Assembly (NCBI RefSeq): GCF_018143015.1
Contig: NC_054742.1
Span: 52,771,195-52,835,194, forward strand
Direction of reading: 5' to 3'
DNA length: 64,000 nt
DNA from: Lytechinus variegatus
Lineage: Eukaryota > Echinodermata > Echinoidea > Temnopleuroida > Toxopneustidae
This document shows positions 55,497-64,000 of the stretch, piece by piece (the first letter of the stretch is position 1; every line of letters begins with the position of its first letter). A model generated the notes under the pieces. It searched no databases, had not been told where the DNA came from, and was given only the letters and a program-made list of their open reading frames with translations. The position numbers and the translations under genes are program-made.

Positions 55497-58400
55497 ATCC
55501 AGATAGTTTGATTACTTAATTGTAAGAAAATTGTTTACAAGATTTTTACTGGGAATCCATGACTAACTCAATTTCTCAAAGAAGCCAATTGATAAATGGT
55601 GAAATTATACAGGTTATTTGTATGCTTGATTGCAAATAATGATCAATGTTATTATGCTCAAAATAGAGCCCTACAATCAAACACTAGAATTTTTGTTATG
55701 TGATCCAGAACAGATCATGATCAGTTTTGTTATAACCAGGCTTACTTGTACATGAAAGGGGGTTTTACATTGTGGAAGTTAAAATGTATTTCCTTGAATT
55801 TCTTGATAGATTCGCATTGCTGCAAAGCTGATTGCAGATGAGGATGCTGGGTGAGTATTTAGAATGTGTGATCAGTGGGACCTATTCCATTAAGCCCTAC
55901 AGATTGAAATTAATGAATCTCTTGTAATCTTCTTACTTTTGTAATCTAGTTAAATAGTGATAGCTGCTGCAGTTGAAAACAAATACCTTGTTTCAAGTTC
56001 AACCTAGTGAAACAAAACCCTCAATAAAAATATCTTATGTGTAGTGGTAGTAGTTTGAAGAAAAAAATGAAATATTTTTTATATCGGACTTTATGATTAC
56101 ATTTGATAATCTAGTGCACAAAAAGGTAAAATTGGCAAAACTTACTTGAAATTTTGATTTTTGAAAATTTTCATCCTTTTTAAGACTTAAGTTTATTTAT
56201 GAAACATTCTCTTCATTTTTTTGCAGTCATGACAGCCCCCTGTTTGACTTCATTGAGAACTGCTTGAGACACAAGAGTGAGGTGAGTGAATAATGTAGTC
56301 ATTAACTGATGTTAATTAAAAAATGTACAGATGAGACAAAAAATAAAGCTTTGTTATTATATAATATGATACCTTTAAAAAAATTAATAATAATTGTAAT
56401 TAAGAAATTTCTGGCTGAATCTAATTTTTTCAATTTTTTTTCATCATTTTGTTTTTGTTTGTATATTTCATGATTTGATATATTACAATTGATTGATTTT
56501 TTTTCTGTATTGATTGATCTTTGTTATTGTATGCATTATTGCAGCATTTTAATGGATGTAGATAAGTGAATTTTGATTTGAAGAACTGGAATACGTGTGC
56601 AATGTGTTGATATGAGGTAGTATATGTTGCATTCTCTTTACCAACACTCCTGTCCATAACAAGTTTTTACAGAACAGTGTATTATGTTTGGGTTTTTTTT
56701 TCCACCGATAAAGTGAAAATCAAATAAGTATTAGGATACTCTTTTACCAATGTTTATGCCACTTTGTTTGTCATGTGATTAATTTCTGATACATCAATTA
56801 TATCAAAATTCTCTATCATGTGTTACTATGTGTTGTTAATTAGATGGTGATCTATGAAGCTGCCAGTGCCATTGTTAACATGAAGAATACCACATCTCGT
56901 GAGCTGAATCCAGCTGTGTCTGTTCTTCAGTTATTCTTAAGCTCTCCCAAACCAACCCTTCGTTTTGCTGCCACCAAGACCCTTAACAAGGTAAGAACCA
57001 GACAAACATGCTTCTATATGAATTATGATGTTCATTAAAACAAAAATGATTAAACAGGCTGAGTCTGTATAAATAAATTGGATATCGGTAGTGATTATCC
57101 AAGGAAAATAGTGACAGCCACACATCTCATGCTGATAAAGTTAAGCATTTCCCTAAAACAAGTTGCAACAAAATAATATTTAGACATCACTTGGGAGCAG
57201 TTGTGCTAGGTTATGCTACATGATAATTATGTAATAAAAAGCCATCAAGTGCCATTTTCTCAGAGAAACAAAAAAATATTGTACTTTTCCCTAAAATATA
57301 TACTTGATTGTGCATGCGCTTGTATGAATAATGATCTATTACAAAAATATAAAGTTTATTCTAATGTCATCCACCTTCTATCAGTCAGATTTCTCCTAAG
57401 AAGCTACTATTCCTAAAGTCTCTCTTGAAAGCTTATAGCCAGAGGTGACTGTATTTTGATAAATGATACTTGAGCGTGTGGCCTCAAATAATTTCTAAAT
57501 TCACCTGCCCTCCATTCAGGTTGCGATGACACACCCTGCTGCTGTCACTGCCTGCAACCTTGACCTTGAGAACCTCATCACTGATGTGAACCGCAGCATC
57601 GCGACCCTGGCCATCACCACCCTACTGAAGACTGGCAGCGAGAGCAGTGTGGACAGGCTGATGAAGCAGATTGGTACCTTTATGAGTGAGATCTCTGATG
57701 AATTCAAGGTGGTGGTGGTGTCTGCAGTCAGGTCACTCTGTTCCAAGTTTCCTCGCAAGCATGCAGTTATGATGAGCTTCCTCTCCACTATGCTCAGGGA
57801 TGAGGTGAGAATGATGACATACTTATCTCAATTTCTTGTCTAGATAATCATGTTATAAATTGGTTGAAATGTTATCCGCACTTGATCAATTGTACATGAA
57901 TATGTTTTTTTTTTGGGTGTTGGAGGGGTTTATTCTAACAATTGTTGAATTTTCACTGATAAATGTTACAAATTACTAAAAAAAAAAATTCCTGCATGTT
58001 ATTGGATGAGGCTTAGTGACAGCGAATTGGTCGACGAAAAATCACAGACAAACCTCTTCACAAAAAGATTCCTAATTACCATCATTGACTTTATGCAACA
58101 TAGTTGCAATAAATTTCCCATTTTGTTCCCCCATTCATTCATTCTTCAGGGTGGATTTGAGTACAAGCGAGCCATTGTTGACAGTCTGATTGCCATCATT
58201 GAGGAGAATCCAGAGAGCAAGGAGACTGGACTGTCACACCTATGTGAGTTCATAGAGGACTGTGAACACACCTCTCTTGCTACCCGTATACTTCATCTGA
58301 TTGGACGGGAGGGACCACGCTCACCCAATCCTGCCAAGTATATCCGCTTCATTTACAACCGTGTCATCCTGGAGAATGCTGCCATCAGGGCCGGTAAGCT

Positions 58401-61400
58401 AATGCCTTTCATTTTGACAGCTGGAGATTTATATACATTTGAATATGCTTTAGTCACCACTTGTTTGTTAAGGCAGTTTTGCCTTTATATGATTCTTGTT
58501 CGACTATTTTATATAGGCAGACTTCCATAAAGAACACTTTGCCATTAACTCCATTTTCTTGAATTTTTTTTTAGATTCTGGAAGTCAGATAACTGTCATT
58601 TTGTATGTGTATGGATCCTTTCAATTTTATATTTCTACCCTGCTGAGTACTGAATACTCACAGAGAGGTATCAACAAGGGGAGCCTTTAATGAAAAGTTT
58701 TGTCAATTTTTTTTTTCTGCCTAATTTATTCCCAGCCAATCAAATAAGCTTATAACAGGTGAAAATCACTTTGACAAAACTCTTCATGAAATGCTCCTGT
58801 GGTCCCTGTCGTGTGCGTGTGTACAGTAAAGCATTTTGTGCAGTTTGAGACCATGCTAGTGTTCATTTTATTTAAAGGACATGTCCACCCCCAAAAAAAA
58901 TGATTTGAATAAAAAGAGAAAAATCCAACAAACATAACATTGAAAATTTCATCAAAATCGGATATAAAATAAAGTTATGACATTTTAAAGTTTCGCTTAA
59001 TTTCACATAACAGTTATATGCACATCCCGGTTGGTATGCAAATAAGGGAACTGATGGTATCACTCACTATTTCTATTTTACTATATGAAATATTCTAATT
59101 TTCTCATTGTCCTGTGTAACAAAGCTTTATTTCTCCCTGAACTTGTGGAATTACCATTGTTCAATATTTTATGATTCAGTCAAGTTGGTCCTTATTGTCA
59201 AATCTGAAAAAATAGAAATATTGTATCATTCAAACAGTAAAAACAAAAGAAATAGTGAGTGACAGACATCATGGATTTTCTTATTTGCATGAGACTAAAT
59301 TGTGCATAAAACTATTTTGTGAAAAATAAGCAAAACTTTAAAATGTCATAACTTTCTTATTTTTCATCCGATTTTGATCAAATTTTCAGCATTGTGCTTG
59401 TCTGATTTTTCTCTGAGGATCCAAATCAACATTTTTCCGAGGTGGACTTGACCATTGAGATTTGAATGAAAACGCAGTAGGTATAATAAATGACATTTTG
59501 TGTGAGATTAATGATAGTTTGATAGGGAACATGAATGTGACTAAGAGTAACCACCATTGTCTCTTTATTTCTTTACAGCTGCTGTTAGTTCCCTGGCCAA
59601 ATTTGGAGCCCACTGTGAGGAGTTGCTACCCAGCATTGTGGTTCTGCTTGAAAGGTAAGTGAATTGTCTCTTAGCCTGTCCAAGCATTGTGATTTTGGTA
59701 CATTTATTAGGTGGTCTGTCATTTATGACAGATCACCTCTTAATTTCGTCAATTTCTTCTTATTTATTTATTTATTTTTAACGATTTTCTTGTCGCCAAG
59801 TTATCTCAAAATGGACTTGATCAATTTCATTGAATTTCATGTCATTTATGGGATCTGTCATGGACACGTCAAAATAAGCTTTTCAAGGTCATCAGGTCAT
59901 GATGACGTCATCTAGGCGCCATTTTGTAAAATCACATTATCAATCATATCTCCATTATCAATTATCAAAAATCAATTAAATTAACATCACATCAACTTCA
60001 GGTCAAAGGTCATTAGGTAATGTCATCAAAGGTCACCTGGAGGTCACGACGCGCGTCAAAATTTCAAAATGCTCAAAATCACTTTTTTACCAAACGAGAG
60101 TACGTTTCAGGTCATTTTAAGCATTTCAAAAATTTGCGCGCGCGCACATATGCGCGCGCGTTTCCGCGCGTTACACCTTAACGAAACTCAGAAACACCGT
60201 TTTTTTTACATCATTGCATTGATAATATAATTCTGAACAATTCGATACCTTGATCAACCTTCTACGACCATTAATGACGAAATTAACACCCGTTAAAGTC
60301 TGCAGCACGTGTGCGCGCGAGCTCTCACTATAGGCCATATATGGGCAAAAACATGCCTATTGAAAATTCACTGTAGCTCTTTAAATAGTCCGTTGACCCC
60401 CAATTTTTTTTTCATATATCGATAGAGTATGAGTTGTAGATTTGATTTCATGTCATCAATGTCCCTAAATTATATCGTGACGTCATCAAAATGGCGCCTA
60501 AACTAAAAATTTCATTTTTTCAAAAATGACGTCATCAAATTTATGCAAATTTGGTTGTAACTTCTCGAATATAGATCGTTTTTCGCCCAGATTTCGATAT
60601 GTTGTAGTTTAGAATGTACTCTTTCTCCTTAGTTAACATGAATATTCGTTTTGAGAAATGCATCATTGCGTAAAACAGCGATGAAAAGAGGCATGTCATT
60701 TTTCCTTATTTTGCGTGTAATCTCTATGGGACATGACTTTTTCTCAAAACCAGATTCGACATTCCTCTATTTCGTGAGCCATATCTCCATTTTTTCTTGT
60801 CAGTTTTCTTTAAGCTTTTAGTATGTTGTAGCTGAGATTCTGGGCTATCGGAAGTGTGCCCTTCATTTTTTGATCAGATGCCGAGATCATGCCCGTATTT
60901 CACTTGCAAAATTGGACTTGTAATTCTCAAAATTGCTTACGTGTATTCTCTATGGGGAATATCGTGGCTTTGACTGCTTTCTAAAGGGCGCGGGTTCGAG
61001 TCCTGCGGTGAACAAGATGATTTTTTTTTCATTTTTTTTTCTTTTTGCCACTTCTTACATGATCCTTTATGATAATTAAAAGGTATAAATGTTTAAATTT
61101 AGCAAGATAAAACAGATTATAATTGATTTTTTTCATATCACATGTGTTTTGCGTGTAATCTCTATGGGACATGACTTTTTCTCAAAACTAGATTCGACAT
61201 TCCTCTATTTCGTGAGCCATATCTCCATTGTTTCTTGTCAGTGTTCCCTGAGCTTTTAGTATGCTGTAGCTGAGATTCTTAGCTTTCACACCTGTGCCTT
61301 CATTTTTCGATTTGATGCCGAGATCATGCCCGTTTATCGCTTGCAAAATTGGATTTGTAATTCTCAAATTTGCTTACGTGTAAAGTCTATAGGAAATATG

Positions 61401-64000
61401 CTAGCTCAATCGGTTAGGCGTCAGACTTGCATCTCATTCAATCATGCGGGCAGGGGTTCGAGTCCGCGGGTGAACATGATTTTTTTTTTTACTATCTTGC
61501 GCACGATCAATTATAACAATTCTAATAATTAATAGCTTAAATATTGCAAAATAAAACAGGTTATAATTACTTTTTTTCGTAATATATCTATCTAATCATA
61601 TCCGTCCATCCGCTATCTGTTATAAATCTATATTTCTATCTATCTATCCATCTGTCTGTCTATCTATCTACCTACATGACATAAATGTCTATCTCTCTAT
61701 TCAATATATATCTACCTGTTTGAATATGTCTCTCTCTCTCACTCTAACTATCTATCCATATATATGTCAATATGTCTATCTACCTACTTTGTATATGTAT
61801 CTGTCTATCTATCTCTCTCTCTGTCTAATATAATATGCCTATCGGTTTAGATATATATATTTATCTATCTTTCTATATATCCATCCATCTATCTGCCTGT
61901 CTATCTATCGTTCTATATGTTTGTCTGTCTGGCTATCTATCTATCTATCTATCTATTTCTCTTATATATATCTATTTGAATTGGTCTATCTTTCTATCTA
62001 TCTATATGTCTGTCTATCTATGTTTTATTAATATAACCACCTATCATTTATCTCTCTATCCATCACTTGATCCATCCATCGCGCCATCCATCTATATATA
62101 TAATCATGATCTATCTTCTATATATCTGTTTGAATATGTATGTCTGACGATTGTCATCACCACATTAATAATCTCATTTGGCAATGGTCAACATTTATTC
62201 TTTGGATGTCTACGATCAAGATTATCAATCATATCTAAATGATTCATTTCATACATTAGCCGACACTGAATGACAAATCATGACAGACCACCTAATTCGT
62301 CCGCATGACGAATTAAATTCTAGTTATATCTTAATGATGCAATCCCAAGCAAAATATAGAACTTGAAATGTCATATACCAAATTTATGTTTTGTTTTTTC
62401 TGAATCCTGCATGGTCCATCCCTATGGCTTTATCTTCTGTATGTAATTATTTTGTTTTATTTAATTTCCAGTAAGGTTTTGTCAATTTCTGTCTAATAAC
62501 TTCTTGATCTAATTAGTGTATCTGTTTGTAGAACAGTTTCTTAACTGAAGTGGCTACCCTGGGTAAATCAAACATTATTATTATCATTATTTGATAAGCT
62601 GATAATAGACCTAAGAGTTGTGACACAAACAGGGAAAATTAAAATGAAATTTTGATATCACAATGGAATATTATGTGCTTCGATTCTTCATTAAGATTGA
62701 AGCATATATCAAAGCTTGTTAATTAACATAATTCGTGTAATTTGTTTCACCATGTATAAGCAGTATCTAATCCAAGCTCAAGTTGCTATTAACCTACACA
62801 TTTTATTGAATTGTTTGGTTAAGACAAAGTTTTAATTCATCTATTTGATATTGACCTTCATCTTATTGTTTGTTTCCTATCAGATCTTTGCTTGACTCTG
62901 ATGATGAGGTTCGTGATAGAGCTACCTTCTACTTGAGTATCTTGAAGCACAGCCAGAAGCCACTCAACTCGGCTTACATCCTGAATGGTAATGTCTTGAT
63001 TATCTTCTTTCCTTCTTTTTATTATTATCTTGGGCCATTATGTTATAGGGTTGTCTCCTCAAACCATAATGAATGCAATTTCTTGAAGAAGCTGCGTCTA
63101 AAAAAAAAATCTTTGTATTTAATATGAAATGAATACATCTTCAGAAATATTGGTGTCTAGTTTTCAGATTCTGGAATTTCATCATTGGTATTATAATTTT
63201 TGTGGAAATGCAACAATGAAATATCCTAATTTGGGATGTAATTCCAAATTTAAACTCTTTGTATTTGAACATTGATTATTTTGGATCCATGCCATTTGAA
63301 TATATGAATTAATTTGTTTTTCTTCTACTCTTTGATCTTAGGTTTGAGTGTATCCATCGCTGGACTAGAGAGGGCGCTTCACCACTACACCCTATCTCCA
63401 TCGGAGACTCCATTTGACATAAAGACTGTACCCATTGAGACACAGCCGTTGACAGAGCAGAAACCAGTCTGTGAGTTTGAATCCAATATCGTTATGACCT
63501 TGGGAGTATTTTTTTAATGTTTAGACAAAATGAAGATGGTAAAATTCACTGTGATAACATTTGCACCCTGTGTGCTACTCAACAGATGTACATATATTCT
63601 GATTTGATCGATGACCCATAGGCCTGTATTCTGAACTCTAAAGTTGTGGTTTATGTAGAGATAGCCAATCGTGACACAAATCTCTTAACGATTCAATTCA
63701 TTAGCTCATTAGACCCTTCAATCAATTGTTTTGGAATGATAATTGTTTTTGTCTCACCTGCGAAGCAAAGTGAGACTATAGGCGCCGCTTTTCCGACGGC
63801 GACGGCGGCGGCATCGTCAACATCAAATCTTAACCTGAGGTTAAGTTTTTGAAATGATGTCATAACTTAGAAAGTATATGGACCTAGTTAATAAAAGTTG
63901 GCCATAAGATTAATCAAGTATTACTGAACATTCTATTAGAGTTTCATGTCACATGACCGAGGTCAAAGGTCATTTAGGGTCAATGAACTTAGACCATGTT
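50493..64000 (+). CDS. COPG: Coatomer subunit gamma (gamma-COP), 5' two-thirds; continues past the window
   Basis: Fifteen phase-consistent exons: 50493-50529, 51841-51887, 52360-52440, 53011-53082, 53775-53930, 54560-54652, 54916-55119, 55810-55850, 56227-56281, 56844-56990, 57520-57804, 58150-58393, 59579-59654, 62884-62987 and 63342-63470 (donor GTGAGT). They give 1771 nt, about 590 residues of roughly 870. Two ATGs are adjacent (50493, 50496); the second fits the family start MLxx-DKKDEE better. Conserved blocks are [135 protein letters not shown] and [12 protein letters not shown]. These are the adaptin-type alpha-solenoid trunk of gamma-COP, which forms the COPI F-subcomplex and binds Arf1 and dilysine/p24 cargo for Golgi-to-ER retrieval. 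The appendage domain is outside the window. No frame breaks seen. Confidence 0.96.
55465..55491. repeat. (TA)n microsatellite
   Basis: About 13 TA units in COPG intron 7. Confidence 0.9.
58680..58797. mobile_element. Small MITE with GGAGCCTTTAATGAA inverted termini
   Basis: Left GGAGCCTTTAATGAAAAGTT and TTTGTCAA pair imperfectly with right TTGACAAAACTCTTCATGAA and ATGCTCC. It is 118 bp, non-coding, in COPG intron 12 immediately left of a TTAA foldback copy. Confidence 0.55.
58876..59454. mobile_element. TTAA-flanked foldback element, copy 3
   Basis: TTAA at 58872-58875 on the left; the right flank is decayed (TTGA). It begins AGGACATGTCCACCCCC and ends GAGGTGGACTTGACC, with inner arms AAATTTCATCAAAATCGGAT and ATCCGATTTTGATCAAATTT. 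It is about 580 bp, in COPG intron 12, ending about 125 bp before exon 13. Confidence 0.75.
60711..61480 (+). repeat. Tandem duplication (offset 438 bp), each unit ending in a tRNA-like segment
   Basis: The unit TTGCGTGTAATCTCTATGGG...GACATTCCTCTATTTCGTGA...TGCCGAGATCATGCCCGT...TTGCTTACGTGTA occurs at 60711 and again at 61149. Each is followed by a pol III B-box GGTTCGAGTCC (60993-61003 and 61455-61465) and a T-run. The second copy also has a good A-box, TAGCTCAATCGGTTAGGC (61404-61421), and an anticodon-arm-like TCAGACTTGCATCTCA. The acceptor ends do not pair well, so these are tRNA-derived repeats and probably not functional tRNA genes. Confidence 0.6.
61620..62130. repeat. (TCTA)n / GATA microsatellite, interrupted
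   Basis: About 500 bp dominated by CTATCTAT, TGTCTGTC and ATATAT variants in COPG intron 13. The 135-codon Ile/Tyr/Ser/Leu-rich open frame here is an artefact of the repeat. Confidence 0.9.
63621..63751. mobile_element. Truncated MITE, GGCCCGTATTCTGAA family, copy 3
   Basis: It begins GGCCTGTATTCTGAACTC with AAAGTTGTGGTTTA and AGAGATAGCCAATCGTGACA following, matching the left parts of 12430-12664 and 18182-18484. It is cut by the next element at 63752, suggesting insertion of that element into this one. It lies in COPG intron 15. Confidence 0.5.
63752..64000. mobile_element. Second copy of the TCTCACCTGC tandem-unit element, cut by the window end
   Basis: TCTCACCTGCGAAGCAAAGT, then GACTATAGGCGCCGCTTTTC, a (GGC)n run and the first tandem unit are near-identical to 14489-14740, including AGGTCAAAGGTCA at 63960-63972. 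Low divergence from the copy in PRPF18 suggests recent activity. Confidence 0.75.

Larger units (their letters stand above)
59706..62296. mobile_element. Composite element of about 2.6 kb with ATTAGGTGGTCTGTCAT inverted ends
   Basis: Positions 59706-59722 (ATTAGGTGGTCTGTCAT) and 62280-62296 (exact reverse complement) bracket most of COPG intron 13. Inside are an inverted pair TAGGCGCCATTTTG / CAAAATGGCGCCTA (59911 and 60490) next to GATGACGTCATC sites, a 25-nt alternating GC-rich tract (60136-60160), a 438-bp tandem duplication with tRNA-like tails (60711-61480), and a long TCTA microsatellite. No transposase frame is seen and no target duplication is clear, so it may be a non-autonomous DNA element or a nested patchwork. 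Confidence 0.55.

Noticed and set aside
61399-61475. Functional tRNA gene
   Set aside because: A and B boxes and an anticodon-like arm are present, but the acceptor and T stems do not pair properly and the segment is embedded in a duplicated repeat.
61835-62242. 135-codon Ile/Tyr/Ser-rich open frame
   Set aside because: Artefact of the (TCTA)n microsatellite, which lacks stops in several frames.
1-64000. CRISPR array, bacterial operon or phage-like system
   Set aside because: The sequence is clearly eukaryotic, with spliced animal genes; the regular repeats seen are transposon tandem units and microsatellites, not spacer-repeat arrays.

Overview
The window is nuclear DNA of a marine deuterostome, most likely a sea urchin. 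The evidence is AT-rich sequence, small exons (27-672 nt) with GT-AG introns, animal housekeeping genes with intron-exon structure, and a dense load of short DNA transposons and tRNA-derived repeats of kinds I recall from echinoid genomes. The species call rests on gene content and remembered repeat style, not on a search.

Six protein-coding genes can be supported, five of them read exon by exon. (1) The last exon of LSM3 (+, 39-125). (2) DUS4L, a tRNA-dihydrouridine synthase (-, 3881-10006, nine exons, 352 aa). (3) PRPF18, a second-step splicing factor (+, 10165-19677, ten exons), divergent from DUS4L with only 158 bp between start codons. (4) RAD18, the E3 ubiquitin ligase of post-replication repair (-, 24941-36559, 14 exons, 778 aa). 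(5) A CRT-like 10-TM transporter of the chloroquine-resistance-transporter family (-, 43189-45558, four coding exons, 430 aa). (6) COPG, coatomer gamma (+, 50493 to beyond the window; 15 exons and about 590 aa seen).

The genes are functionally independent housekeeping genes (RNA decay/splicing, tRNA modification, splicing, DNA damage tolerance, transport, vesicle coat). I see no operon-like or newly assembled system.

The space between and inside genes is mostly repeats: a TTAA-flanked foldback family (three full copies plus fragments), several MITE families with clear terminal inverted repeats, a hAT-like element with a perfect 8-bp target duplication, tRNA-derived SINEs, a roughly 1.1-kb element built of about 155-bp tandem units that carry perfect DR1 nuclear-receptor motifs, microsatellites, and a composite block of about 2.6 kb in COPG intron 13. 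Gene-poor stretches are 0.13-3.88 kb, 19.7-24.9 kb, 36.6-43.2 kb and 45.6-50.5 kb.

The oddest result is in PRPF18. Its otherwise strongly conserved coding sequence has two clear single-base frame breaks and a third problem at its last splice junction, while all 43 exons of the other five genes are phase-perfect.
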